Counted from the first letter of the stretch, positions 22,618 to 31,805 are shown. The stretch is 32,413 bases of DNA from JAJDXO01 sp964620095 (GCA_964620095.1 CAZUGT010000284.1:1-32413), one strand, 5' to 3'. Program-made: numbers and translations. The notes: generated by a model not told the origin, from the letters alone.

Positions 22618-24425
22618 CAAGACCTTCGGCAGATCTCAATCTCGCGGTTATCGGCAACTGCGCCATCGGGGTGCTGATCGACCGGCGCGGCCGGTATGTA
22701 TGGGGATGTTTCCCCGATTTGGCCGGCGATCCGATGTTCTGTTCGCTTCTGGCCAATGATCACGGTTCATTGGACTACGGCTATTTCGACATCGAATTGA
22801 TCGGTTGCGCGTCCAGCGAGCAGCGATACATCAAGAACACGGCGGTGGTGGTCACGACGCTGCGCGACGACAAGGACGGGGTGCTCGAAATCGTCGATTT
22901 CGCGCCCCGGTTCAAGCGGACGGACCGGATTTTCCGCCCCATCGGGGTGGTACGGCGAATCCAGGCGCTCTCCGGGCGGCCCCGGATCCGTATCCGGCTC
23001 CGTCCGGCAACGGGTTGGGGGGCGAAACCGGTGCCGACGACCCGAGGCTCCAACCACATACGCTACATCGGCGAGGATGTGGTGCTGCGCTGTACGACGG
23101 ACGTCCCGGTGACCTATATCCTCAACGAGACCGCGTTCGTGATCGACGAGCCCATCAATATCATGCTGGGTCCCGACGAAACGCTGAACACGCCAATCGC
23201 CGGCACGTCCCGGGACTTTTTCGAACGCACCTGCGACTACTGGCGGGAATGGACCCGTTACCTTTCGATCCCCTTCGAGTGGCAGGATGCGGTGATCCGG
23301 GCCGCCATCACCCTGAAGCTGTGCAACTTCGAAGAGAGCGGCGCGATAGTCGCCGCCTTGACCACGTCGATCCCCGAGGCCAAGGACACGGAGCGAAATT
23401 GGGATTACCGGTTTTGCTGGCTTCGGGACGGGTATTTCGTGGTTCGCGCGCTGAACCGGCTGGGCGCCACGAAGACCATGGAGGAATTCCTCCACTACAT
23501 CACCAATCTGATCGCCGAAGAAGAGGAGGAAGAGGAGCGCGAGGTCATACAGCCCGTCTTCGGCATTCATTACGAACGCCAGCTGATCGAGGAACTAGTG
23601 GAGACCCTGCCGGGATATCGGGGCATGGGGCCGGTGCGCCGCGGCAACCAGGCCTATGAGCATATTCAGAACGATGGCTACGGCTCGGTCATCCTGGCGG
23701 TGACTCAGACATTCTTCGACAACCGCCTGTCCCGTCTCGGCGACGCCGACCTGTTCCGTTATCTCGAACCGGTCGGCGAACGCTGCGTCGATCTGTACGA
23801 CAAGCCGGACGCCGGCCTTTGGGAACTCCGTGGAGACGCCCACATCCACACCTACTCGAGCGTCATGTGCTGGGCTGGTGTCCATCGGTTGGCGCGCATC
23901 GCAGAACAGCTTGGGCTGGAGGACAGGGCCGCCTATTGGAATGGACACGCCAATCGCATTCGCGCGGCCATCGACGAGAATGCCTATAACGCCGAGCGCA
24001 ACAGTTTCGTCGACACCTGGGGCGGGAGCCATGTCGACGGCAGCCTCCTGCTTTTGCTGGAGCTCGGATTTCTCGATTCCGACGATCCCAGGTTTGCCGG
24101 AACGGTGGACGCGGTCGGCGCCGAACTTCGCCGCGGCAATCTGTTGATGCGCTATGCCAAGGCGGACGATTTCGGCCATCCCGAAAACTCCTTCATCATT
24201 TGCACCTTCTGGTACATCGACGCGCTGGTGAAAATCGGGCGGACCGGGGAAGCGCGGCAAATATTCGAGGAGATGCTGTCGCGGCGCAATCATGTCGGGC
24301 TGTTGTCCGAAGACCTGGATCCGAATACCGGCGAACTGTGGGGCAACTTCCCGCAGACCTATTCGATGGTGGGTCTGATAAATTCCGCCATGCAGCTATC
24401 GAGGCCCTGGGACGATGTCTTCTAG
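22614..24425 (+). CDS. Glycoside hydrolase family 15 (trehalase/glucoamylase-type)
   Basis: A 603-residue inverting alpha-glucosidase of GH15. The N-terminal beta-domain starts DLNLAVIGNCAIGVLIDRRG, a form shared by trehalase-type members. The (alpha/alpha)6 barrel has NWDYRFCWLRDG (about 262-273), the general acid Glu404 in GLWELRGDAH, and the general base Glu566 in LLSEDLDP followed by GNFPQTYSMVGLINSAMQL. A run of seven glutamates (302-308) sits in a loop between two helices. Given its position between otsB and otsA, trehalose is the best substrate guess, giving two glucose molecules; malto- or isomalto-oligosaccharides are the alternative. ATGA overlap with otsB and an 11-nt overlap with otsA indicate tight co-expression. 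Confidence 0.9.
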   Translation: MTRPSADLNLAVIGNCAIGVLIDRRGRYVWGCFPDLAGDPMFCSLLANDHGSLDYGYFDIELIGCASSEQRYIKNTAVVVTTLRDDKDGVLEIVDFAPRFKRTDRIFRPIGVVRRIQALSGRPRIRIRLRPATGWGAKPVPTTRGSNHIRYIGEDVVLRCTTDVPVTYILNETAFVIDEPINIMLGPDETLNTPIAGTSRDFFERTCDYWREWTRYLSIPFEWQDAVIRAAITLKLCNFEESGAIVAALTTSIPEAKDTERNWDYRFCWLRDGYFVVRALNRLGATKTMEEFLHYITNLIAEEEEEEEREVIQPVFGIHYERQLIEELVETLPGYRGMGPVRRGNQAYEHIQNDGYGSVILAVTQTFFDNRLSRLGDADLFRYLEPVGERCVDLYDKPDAGLWELRGDAHIHTYSSVMCWAGVHRLARIAEQLGLEDRAAYWNGHANRIRAAIDENAYNAERNSFVDTWGGSHVDGSLLLLLELGFLDSDDPRFAGTVDAVGAELRRGNLLMRYAKADDFGHPENSFIICTFWYIDALVKIGRTGEARQIFEEMLSRRNHVGLLSEDLDPNTGELWGNFPQTYSMVGLINSAMQLSRPWDDVF

Positions 24426-25815
24426 GCCGCCCCGGCTGGTCGTCATTTCGAATCGTGTTCCCGATCCCGGGGACAAGAAGGCGCAGGCCGGCGGTTTGGC
24501 AACGGCGTTGCTCGACGCACTCGGAGACAGCGGGGGGTTGTGGTTCGGGTGGAACGGCAAGGTCGGCACCGACCACCGCCCGGGCCCGGTTGTCAGCGAA
24601 CAAGCCGGCATTACCTTCGCGACCATGGAACTGTCGCGGCGGGACTACAATGAGTACTACAACGGCTTCGCCAACCGGACGCTTTGGCCGCTGCTGCACT
24701 ACCGGCTGGATATGGCCTATTTCGACCGCCAGCAATATTCCCGGTACATTGAAGTCAACCGGCTATTTGCCGAGAGACTGTCTCCGTTGCTCCGCAAAAC
24801 CGACATAATCTGGGTGCACGACTACCATCTCATCCCGATAGCAGCCGAGCTCCGGACGCGGGGCCATGAACAGAAAATCGGCTTCTTTCTGCACACGCCG
24901 TTCCCGGCAACCGAGATTATGACAGCGCTCCCCAACCACGATCAGCTGGTCCGATCGATGTTCGACTACGATCTGATCGGATTTCAGACCGAGAAGTACA
25001 AGCGGGCGTTCCTCGACTACCTGCGCTACGAGGTGGGCGCCTCGGTGACAGCCAAGCATGCCGAACTCGACGGCCGGCGTGTCCAGATCGGCGTGTTCCC
25101 CGTCGGTATCGATGCGGAACAGTTCAAGCGCAGCGGCGCGGACGCGGAGAGCCTCGCCTGGCACCGAAACCTGCGCCGCCAGCATGGCGACACGGACTGG
25201 CTCATCGGCGTCGATCGATTGGACTATTCGAAGGGCCTGATCGAGAGATTTCGGTCCTATGGGAGGTTCCTGGCCAAATACAGCGAATTCCAGCGCAAGG
25301 TCACCTTCTTTCAGATCGCGCCGCCGTCCCGGGCCGAGGTGCCGGAATATCGTGAAATTCGTCACGAGCTGGAGGCCGAAGCCGGGCATATCAACGGGCG
25401 CTTCGCCGATCTCGATTGGGTGCCGATCAACTACATCAACAAGAGCTATACCAGGGCTCAGCTGGCGCGCTTCTATCACGAAAGCCGGGCCGGCTTCGTA
25501 ACGCCGCTGCGTGACGGAATGAACCTCGTGGCCATGGAGTATGTCGCGTCCCAGAATCCGCAAGATCCGGGCGTGCTGATCCTGTCCAGGTTTGCCGGCG
25601 CGGCCGACTATCTGGACGGCGCGCTGGTGGTCAATCCGTTTGGACAGGATGGTGTATCCGATGCCATCGCGATGGCGCTCGACATGCCCCTGGAGGAGCG
25701 CCGGGAGCGTTATGATTCGATGATGGCGGCCATCGAACGCAACGACGTCAAGAAGTGGGGACGGACATTCGTCCAGACTTTGATCAGGGTCCGGCGGGGC
25801 CCGGCGGCGAAGTGA
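24415..25815 (+). CDS. otsA: Alpha,alpha-trehalose-phosphate synthase
   Basis: A 466-residue GT20 enzyme that makes trehalose-6-phosphate from a nucleotide-glucose donor and glucose-6-phosphate. Motifs: RLVVISNRVPDPG at the N-terminus, GGLATALLDAL, IWVHDYHLIPIAAELR, FFLHTPFPATEIMTALPNH, GVDRLDYSKGLIERFRSYG and TPLRDGMNLVAMEYVASQN. Length matches E. coli OtsA and there is no fused phosphatase domain, consistent with a separate otsB. ATG 24415 lies inside the end of the GH15 gene, with an 11-nt overlap. Confidence 0.96.
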   Translation: MSSRPPRLVVISNRVPDPGDKKAQAGGLATALLDALGDSGGLWFGWNGKVGTDHRPGPVVSEQAGITFATMELSRRDYNEYYNGFANRTLWPLLHYRLDMAYFDRQQYSRYIEVNRLFAERLSPLLRKTDIIWVHDYHLIPIAAELRTRGHEQKIGFFLHTPFPATEIMTALPNHDQLVRSMFDYDLIGFQTEKYKRAFLDYLRYEVGASVTAKHAELDGRRVQIGVFPVGIDAEQFKRSGADAESLAWHRNLRRQHGDTDWLIGVDRLDYSKGLIERFRSYGRFLAKYSEFQRKVTFFQIAPPSRAEVPEYREIRHELEAEAGHINGRFADLDWVPINYINKSYTRAQLARFYHESRAGFVTPLRDGMNLVAMEYVASQNPQDPGVLILSRFAGAADYLDGALVVNPFGQDGVSDAIAMALDMPLEERRERYDSMMAAIERNDVKKWGRTFVQTLIRVRRGPAAK

Positions 25816-25816
25816 C

Positions 25817-26752
25817 GTGACCGGAACCGTACTCGGAGATATCGGCGGGACAAACGCCCGGTTCGCCATCGCCAATAGTCCCGGCGAACTCGGCGATATG
25901 GTCAATTTCCCGACCGCCGATTTCTCCGCCTTCGATGACGCGCTCCGCTGCTACCTGGATCAAAACCCGGACAAGGAGATCACTCGGGCCGCCGTCGCGG
26001 TGGCCGGTCCGGTGTCGGACGGGACCGCGGTCATGACCAATTCGGACTGGACCGTTTCGGTTCGGGGCCTAAGGGACGGTTTCGGCTACGAGGCGGCCAG
26101 CGTCTTGAACGATTTTGCCGCGAACGCCATGGCGGTGCCGCTCCTGCAGCCGGACGATGTCGACGTCATAAACGGCGGCCGAGCGATCGAAAGCGCACCC
26201 ATCGCGGTGATCGGACCCGGCACCGGTCTGGGCGTCGCGGCGCTCGTGCCGGGCGAAAATGGACCGGCGGTCGTCTCGACGGAGGGCGGACACGTCGCGG
26301 TGGCGCCGGTCGACGACGAAGAGTACGGGATCCTTCAAGTCCTGCGGCGGGAATTCGGCCATGTATCGGCGGAGCGGGTCCTGTCGGGCCAGGGAATCGT
26401 AAACCTCTATCGGGCGCTGGGCGCGGTTCGGAATTTGCCCGCGGTGTTCGCGGATCCCGCCGAGATCACCGGGGCGATGGACAGCGACGAATTGGCGGCG
26501 GAAACCATCTCCCGCTTCTTCGCCATGCTCGGCGGCTTCGTCGGGGATACGGCGCTGATCCTGGGCGCGCGCGGCGGGGTATATCTGATGGGCGGGATCC
26601 TGCCGCGCCTCGGCGAGAGATTGCAGGCGTCATCGTTCCTCGATCGCGTTCAGGCGAAGGGACGGTTCCGCGGCTATTTGCGGGAAATCCCGATAAAGCT
26701 GGCGGTTCACGAAAATCCGGCTCTTCTCGGCCTGTCGACGCTCGCCAAATAA
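25817..26752 (+). CDS. glk: Glucokinase
   Basis: A 311-residue glucokinase of the bacterial Glk family (ASKHA fold). VLGDIGGTNARFAIA is the phosphate-1 loop, SVLNDFAANAMAVPLL carries the catalytic Asp, VIGPGTGLGVAALVP is the phosphate-2 loop, and STEGGHVAVAP lies in the glucose site. GARGGVYLMGGILPRLGERL forms the C-terminal adenosine region. It starts at GTG 25817, 1 nt after the otsA stop, so it ends the trehalose module. Glucose released by the GH15 enzyme could be returned to glucose-6-phosphate, the otsA substrate. It ends 1 nt before the stop codon of a convergent gene. Confidence 0.94.
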   Translation: MTGTVLGDIGGTNARFAIANSPGELGDMVNFPTADFSAFDDALRCYLDQNPDKEITRAAVAVAGPVSDGTAVMTNSDWTVSVRGLRDGFGYEAASVLNDFAANAMAVPLLQPDDVDVINGGRAIESAPIAVIGPGTGLGVAALVPGENGPAVVSTEGGHVAVAPVDDEEYGILQVLRREFGHVSAERVLSGQGIVNLYRALGAVRNLPAVFADPAEITGAMDSDELAAETISRFFAMLGGFVGDTALILGARGGVYLMGGILPRLGERLQASSFLDRVQAKGRFRGYLREIPIKLAVHENPALLGLSTLAK

Positions 26753-26753
26753 T

Positions 26754-28166
26754 TCAGCCGGCTCGTTCGTCGCGTACCCGCTTGGCCTTGAACTCGGTCT
26801 TGGGGAGCGTCCCGGGCGCCAGGACCTCGACGTCGACCCGGACTTCGCAGCGGCTGCGAACCTCGTTGCCCACGGCGTCGCCGACGTCATCCGCATGCTC
26901 GACGCGTACCGTCATGATGTCGAGGCCGTTGTCATTGGTGGTCAGGACGATTTCATACTCGTCCCCGACCCCCGGCACCGCGCGGACCGCTTCTTCGATC
27001 TGGTCCGGGTACATCTTGTTGCCGCGGAGATTGATCAGGTCGTCCGCCCGCCCGGAGAACGATCCGACGGCGCGGACGTGCGTGCGGCCGCAGGCGCATT
27101 TCCCGGTCGTGTAGGTGGTGTAGTCGCCGACCAGGAATCTCAACTGAGGTGAGCTCTCCGAGTTGAGACAGGTGCATACCGTCAGGCCCCGCTCGCCCTC
27201 GTCCACAGTCTCCTTGGACTCGGCATCGACCAGTTCCCAAATCTGAATGTCCTCCATCAGATGCGTGGTCACGGTGCCGTCCTCGGCCTCCGATGCGGGA
27301 CAGGAATATCCGCCGCAATGGGGGGAAGCCTCGGTGCAGCCGTAGAACTCGACCATGTCCGCGTCCCACAAGCCCTGCAGCCGGTCGCGGGTGTTCTTGA
27401 TTCCGGTCCCCGGCTCGCCCCCCACGAGCATCCGCTTGACCGAGCTCGCCGCGGGGTCCAACCCCAGCTCCTCCATGACGCGGCCCAGGTGCAAGGCGTA
27501 CGAGGTCGTTCCGCAGATGACCGTCGGCTTGAAGCGATCGACGATCCGGGCGCGCATCTCGCCCGTCATGCCGCCGCCGGGGATGGTCGGCACGCCCATC
27601 TTCGCCAAGCCGAACTGGACGCCCCAAGCGAAGACATGGGGGCCGTAGCCCGAACAGATGAGAACGGAGTCGTCGGGACGGATGCCGTGGGAGTGCATCG
27701 CCCGGGCATTGGCCCAGGCCCAATATTCCCGGTCGATCTGCGAGTACCGGAATACCCGGGGCACGCCGGTCGAACCGGACGATGAGAAAATCATCCAGCC
27801 CCGCTCCGCCCACAGTTCGTCGTCATGGGTCGAGTAGGTGCCATAGGGCGGCGCTTCCTCCACGTCCGCCATCATCTCCGCCTTGTCGACGACCGGCCAC
27901 TTCGGGAGATCATCCACATTTTGGATATCGGTCGGCGCAAGACCCAGACGGTCGAACCGCCGCCGATAGAAATCGCTGTTCTCGTAGAGGAAGGGCGTCA
28001 CCGCGGCGAGCTTCTCGTTTTGAATGGCGATGATTTCGTCGCGAGAGGCGCAGTCGAGGCTCGGCGACCAGTAATCGTCGCTGCCGGCGGCGTCTCCGTC
28101 CCGCTTGTACGTCTCCAGCGTTTCGAGCCAGACGCGGCGCGTCTGCTCCCGGCGGTCGCTGCTCAT
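26754..28166 (-). CDS. Phenylacetate-CoA ligase-like AMP-binding enzyme
   Basis: A 470-residue adenylate-forming enzyme of the PaaK type, clearly different from the one at 16746. It has the P-loop MIFSSSGSTGVPRVFRYSQ, VICGTTSYALHLGRVMEELG, the A5 block EFYGCTEASP followed by CGGYSCPASE, and LRFLVGDYTTY. GKCACGRTHVR resembles the zinc-like Cys motif of PaaK relatives. SGRADDLINLRGNKMYPDQ and LPKTEFKAKRVRD give the C-terminal hinge and lysine. I start at ATG 28166, which has GGGAGG 5 nt upstream, instead of 7 codons earlier. The gene is divergent from the MetE-like operon with about 106 nt between starts, so the two may share control. The acid substrate is unknown. Confidence 0.87.
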   Translation of the reverse strand: MSSDRREQTRRVWLETLETYKRDGDAAGSDDYWSPSLDCASRDEIIAIQNEKLAAVTPFLYENSDFYRRRFDRLGLAPTDIQNVDDLPKWPVVDKAEMMADVEEAPPYGTYSTHDDELWAERGWMIFSSSGSTGVPRVFRYSQIDREYWAWANARAMHSHGIRPDDSVLICSGYGPHVFAWGVQFGLAKMGVPTIPGGGMTGEMRARIVDRFKPTVICGTTSYALHLGRVMEELGLDPAASSVKRMLVGGEPGTGIKNTRDRLQGLWDADMVEFYGCTEASPHCGGYSCPASEAEDGTVTTHLMEDIQIWELVDAESKETVDEGERGLTVCTCLNSESSPQLRFLVGDYTTYTTGKCACGRTHVRAVGSFSGRADDLINLRGNKMYPDQIEEAVRAVPGVGDEYEIVLTTNDNGLDIMTVRVEHADDVGDAVGNEVRSRCEVRVDVEVLAPGTLPKTEFKAKRVRDERAG

Positions 28167-28272
28167 GATGCCTCCCGTTCGTCCCACTGGGTCTATTGTT
28201 TGCTTGATGATCCTAGAAACTGCCGGTTAGGGTTTCAACACGACAACGAACGACAGACCAGGGAGGACTCGA

Positions 28273-29379
28273 ATGGCCGAGCGATCAGCGCCGCCGTTCC
28301 GCGCCGATCATGTCGGCAGCCTGTTGCGGCCACGGACCATCAACGACGCTTTCAGGAAATTCCATTCGGGCGACATCGGCCAGGAAGCGTTCACCCAGGT
28401 CCAAGACCGGGCGATCGACGACGTCATCGCGCTGCAGGAATCGGTGGGGCTGAAATCCGTCACCGACGGCGAGTTTCGCCGCGCCTCCTACTGGTCCACG
28501 TTCGTCGAGCGGGTCGATGGCCTGGACGTCGGCGAGTCGCTTTTTACCTTTCACGACGATCATGGTCATGAGCAGGGCTTCACGGCGCCGATCGTCGTTT
28601 CGAAGGTCCGACGTTCGCGGACCATCGCCGGGGATGAATTCAGTTATCTCAAGACGCGCACGGCGCAAACGCCGAAGACGACGATCGTTTCGCCGCCGAC
28701 CATGCATCTGTTCCGGCTCGGCAAGACGATCCAGGACGGCGTCTACGCCGATACGGCCGCCTACTTTGCCGATCTGGCGGCGGTGTACCGGGAGGAAATC
28801 GAAGCGCTGGCGGCGGACGGATGCACCTACATTCAGCTCGACGACGTACCGATCCCCATGTTGTGCGATCCGAAGGTCCAGGCGCGCGTCCGCGAGGACG
28901 GCCTGGATCCGGATCGGCTGATGGCCGACTATGTCGATCTGTTCAATGACTGCCTGCAGGGCCGGCCGGCCGGCGTGACCGTCGCCGTCCATATGTGCCG
29001 CGGCAATTACAAGGGCAAATTTCTGTCGGAAGGCGGCTACGAGACCTTCGCCGAAATGTTCTTCAACAAGCTCGATGTGGACGCCTTTTTCCTCGAGTAC
29101 GACAATGAACGCTCGGGCGATTTCGAGCCGCTCCGATTCGTGCCGAAGGACAAGGCGGTCGTTTTGGGAATTGTCTCCTCCAAGACGCCCGAAATGGAAT
29201 CCATGGATTCGTTGAAATCCAGAATCGAGGAAGCGGCGAGGTACATCGACCTCGATCAGCTTTGCCTCAGCCCTCAATGCGGATTTGCCAGCACGGTCGC
29301 CGGCAACCCTGTTACGGTGGACGTGGAGAAGGCGAAGCTGTCGTTGGTCGTCGAGACCGCCGCCGAAGTTTGGGGGTAG
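28273..29379 (+). CDS. MetE-like zinc methyltransferase (catalytic domain only)
   Basis: A 368-residue UROD/MetE-like barrel equivalent to the C-terminal half of cobalamin-independent methionine synthase (YxjG/YxjH group). Zinc ligands are readable: His240 and Cys242 in HMCRGNYKG, a probable Glu275 in LEYDNERSGDFEPL, and Cys336 in LSPQCGFAST. The N-terminus has RADHVGSLLRP, and VTDGEFRRASYW follows, both typical. It lacks the MetE N-terminal folate domain. Relatives include short methionine synthases and the epoxyalkane:coenzyme M transferase, so thiol alkyl transfer is the safest statement. Next to an enoyl-CoA hydratase and an acyl-CoA synthetase, it may take a methyl or alkyl group from a catabolic substrate. 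A clear GGGAGGA (28261-28267) precedes ATG 28273. Confidence 0.85.
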   Translation: MAERSAPPFRADHVGSLLRPRTINDAFRKFHSGDIGQEAFTQVQDRAIDDVIALQESVGLKSVTDGEFRRASYWSTFVERVDGLDVGESLFTFHDDHGHEQGFTAPIVVSKVRRSRTIAGDEFSYLKTRTAQTPKTTIVSPPTMHLFRLGKTIQDGVYADTAAYFADLAAVYREEIEALAADGCTYIQLDDVPIPMLCDPKVQARVREDGLDPDRLMADYVDLFNDCLQGRPAGVTVAVHMCRGNYKGKFLSEGGYETFAEMFFNKLDVDAFFLEYDNERSGDFEPLRFVPKDKAVVLGIVSSKTPEMESMDSLKSRIEEAARYIDLDQLCLSPQCGFASTVAGNPVTVDVEKAKLSLVVETAAEVWG

Positions 29380-29388
29380 GGGGCTGGG

Positions 29389-30216
29389 ATGTCCGAATAC
29401 GGGTACGAGCACATTTTGTACGAGGTCGAGGAAGGGGTCGCCAGGCTGACCTTCAATCTGCCTCAATACGCCAACGCCATGGATTTTCAGGGCGTTCAGG
29501 AAACATTCGATGCGCTGATGCGGGCCGAGGATGACGGCGCGGTCGGCGCGGTCCTGATCACCGGCGCCGGAAAGGCGTTCTGTGCGGGTTTCAATCTCAA
29601 GGAGATTCCCGACGTCGAGGATGGGCTGGAACCCATCGCCACGCACTTCCGTCACCTGGCCCACTGGTGGCACCAGGTCTTTCACCGGATCGTTCGCATG
29701 CCGAAGCCCGTTCTTTCGGCGGTCAACGGCCCGGCGGCCGGCGCGGGGCTTGGGATATCGCTCTGCTCCGACATGGTGGTCGCCGGCGAAAGCGCATCGT
29801 TCCTGTGCGCCTGGCATTCGATCGGGCTCGCCAATGACGCCACCACCTCCTACACGCTGGCGAAGATCGTCGGCTTCCGCCGCGCCATGGAGTTGATGAT
29901 GACCAACCGCACGCTGAGCGCCAAGGAGGCGGAAGACTGGCGGATCGTCAACCGGGTCTACCCCGACTCCGAGCTACAGGCGCATGCATGGAACGTAGCC
30001 AGGGATCTGGCCGCGGGTCCCACCCACCTTCAGGGGATGGCCAAGGACAGCTTCCATATGGGCTGGCGGCGGTCACTCGAGGAAGCGACCGAATTCGAGA
30101 TTCAAAACGTCATGCGCTCCGTAGACGACCCGTATTTTCTGGAGGCCCTCAAATCGTTTCTGTCGAAGGACAGCCGCTCGAATGAGGAGAAGGTCCGCCT
30201 CCCCGACGGTGTTTAG
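29389..30216 (+). CDS. Enoyl-CoA hydratase/isomerase family protein
   Basis: A 275-residue crotonase. The first oxyanion-hole strand is GAGKAFCAGFNLKEI (about 60-74); the second is NGPAAGAGLGISLCSDMVVA. The position that usually holds PEAG reads ANDATTSYTLAKIVG, with Asp and no second catalytic Glu. This is closer to isomerase or PaaG-type members than to a two-glutamate hydratase. It lies 9 nt after the MetE-like gene and 6 nt before an acyl-CoA synthetase, so the three act on one CoA-linked pathway. Substrate unknown. Confidence 0.88.
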   Translation: MSEYGYEHILYEVEEGVARLTFNLPQYANAMDFQGVQETFDALMRAEDDGAVGAVLITGAGKAFCAGFNLKEIPDVEDGLEPIATHFRHLAHWWHQVFHRIVRMPKPVLSAVNGPAAGAGLGISLCSDMVVAGESASFLCAWHSIGLANDATTSYTLAKIVGFRRAMELMMTNRTLSAKEAEDWRIVNRVYPDSELQAHAWNVARDLAAGPTHLQGMAKDSFHMGWRRSLEEATEFEIQNVMRSVDDPYFLEALKSFLSKDSRSNEEKVRLPDGV

Positions 30217-30222
30217 CCCGCC

Positions 30223-31755
30223 ATGTTGACCTGCTTTCAACTCGTCTGGATGTCGGCGGAACGCGGTCCCGATCAGTTGGCCATCGTCGATGACCTGACG
30301 GACCGGGCCCTGACCTATGCGGAACTCGTCGCGGAAATCGAAACCGTCGCCGCGGGACTGAAGGAACTGGGAATCGGCAAGGGAAGCCGGGTGGCGACGG
30401 TGCTCCCGAGCCTGTTCGATCACGCGGTCCTCCTGCTGGCGCTGCAGCGGCTGGGGGCGGTGCCGGCGCTTCTCAATTTCCGGTTGCCGCCGGCGGATAT
30501 TGCGGGGCTCATCGAGGACGGCGAGATCGCCGCGGCGGTAATCCAGCCGGATGCCGAATTGGCGAACGCGGTCGGGGCGGCGCTGCCCCCGGGCGGCCTG
30601 CTGGTTTCGCTCGGGGAGCTGATGGGCGGAACCCTTGCATTCAGAGATTGCCGCGGCGATGCGTCATCCCTGGGCCCGCCTCCCGATCTCGATCCCGAGG
30701 ATCCGGCCTTCATTTTCTTTACGTCGGGCACCACCGGACTGCCGAAGGGTGTCGTCCTCGCTCAGCGGACCACCGAGCATCGCATACTCTGGCTGTCGAC
30801 ACAGGCGGGTGTCCGGCACGGTCGGCACCTGCGGACACTCGGGTTCATGCCCCTCAGCCATGCCATTGGCTTCTACGGCGTATTTCTGGTCACGCTCGCC
30901 TACAACGGCACGTATTTCGTTCAGTCCGCATTCAATCCCGTGCAGGCCAATGAAATGATGGCGGCTCACGGCATCACTTACATGTTTGCGGTTCCGCAGC
31001 TCTACTACGCCATGACCCAGGCGCCCAATTATGACCCGGGCGCCTTTTCCGGTATGGAACTGGCGCTCTATGGCGGCGGCGAAATCGCACCGGAGCTCCT
31101 GGCTCGAATGGACGCCGAGTGGGGCGGGACCGTCCGGCACATTTACGGCACGACCGAGACCATGTGCTCCCTCTACAACCCCGACCCGGTCGGGCAGCAT
31201 ATCCGGCTGCGTCCCGGCTTCTACACCCGCACGCGGGTCATCGCCATCGGGGGGGAGCCGGAGGATACCGTCCAACCGGGCGAGGAGGGAGAACTGATCG
31301 TCGACGCCACCGTCGATACCATATTCAGCGAGTACCTCAACCGGCCGGATGCCACCGCGGAAAAATTGCGCAACGGCTGGTACTACACCGGTGACGTGTG
31401 CCTTCGGCACGCGGACGGGGACGTCGATCTGATCGGCCGCGCCGACGATATGATCCGTTCGGGAGGCGAAAACATCCATCCCGGTGAAATCGAGGGACTT
31501 TTGCTCAAGCATCCTGGCGTCGAAGACTGTGCGGTCGTGGGCGTCAACGATCCGAAATGGGGCCGGAAGGCCGTGGCGTGCATCGTCGCTGCGGGCGACG
31601 TCGATGGAGCCGAATTGGACGACTACCTCAGGTCCTCCGGTTTGGCCGGTTTCAAACGCCCCAAGGAATATGTCGAGATGGAGAGCTTGCCGCGCAACGC
31701 GGCCAACAAGGTTTTGCGGCGCGAACTGGTGAAAATGGTCGATGGGACGGCTTGA
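30223..31755 (+). CDS. Acyl-CoA synthetase (AMP-forming)
   Basis: A 510-residue ANL enzyme: ALTYAELVAEIETVAAGLKE (A-domain start), FIFFTSGTTGLPKGVVLAQR (P-loop, about 164-183), HIYGTTETMCSLYNP (A5), WYYTGDVCLRHADGDVDLIG with GRADDMIRSGGENIHPGEIE (hinge), and the catalytic lysine in PRNAANKVLRREL. It belongs to the broad medium-chain/aryl group that includes caiC- and 4-coumarate-type ligases. It is the last gene of the MetE-like / crotonase set and probably activates the acid taken up by the transporter that follows. A possible hairpin overlaps its stop. Confidence 0.9.
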   Translation: MLTCFQLVWMSAERGPDQLAIVDDLTDRALTYAELVAEIETVAAGLKELGIGKGSRVATVLPSLFDHAVLLLALQRLGAVPALLNFRLPPADIAGLIEDGEIAAAVIQPDAELANAVGAALPPGGLLVSLGELMGGTLAFRDCRGDASSLGPPPDLDPEDPAFIFFTSGTTGLPKGVVLAQRTTEHRILWLSTQAGVRHGRHLRTLGFMPLSHAIGFYGVFLVTLAYNGTYFVQSAFNPVQANEMMAAHGITYMFAVPQLYYAMTQAPNYDPGAFSGMELALYGGGEIAPELLARMDAEWGGTVRHIYGTTETMCSLYNPDPVGQHIRLRPGFYTRTRVIAIGGEPEDTVQPGEEGELIVDATVDTIFSEYLNRPDATAEKLRNGWYYTGDVCLRHADGDVDLIGRADDMIRSGGENIHPGEIEGLLLKHPGVEDCAVVGVNDPKWGRKAVACIVAAGDVDGAELDDYLRSSGLAGFKRPKEYVEMESLPRNAANKVLRRELVKMVDGTA

Positions 31756-31782
31756 GCCTGTCCGGAACGGCTCGCAGTTTTT
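31754..31782 (+). terminator. Weak candidate terminator
   Basis: GAGCC (31754-31758) can pair with GGCTC (31769-31773) around a 10-nt loop, followed by gcag and TTTTT (31778-31782). The stem is only 5 bp and starts inside the stop codon, so I rate it low. Confidence 0.3.
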
Positions 31783-31805
31783 CCCGGATTGTGACCGCTA
31801 AACCA

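Noticed and set aside
28273..29379. Naming the MetE-like gene metE
   Set aside because: It lacks the N-terminal folate-binding half and lies in a CoA-catabolism operon, so methionine synthesis is not established.
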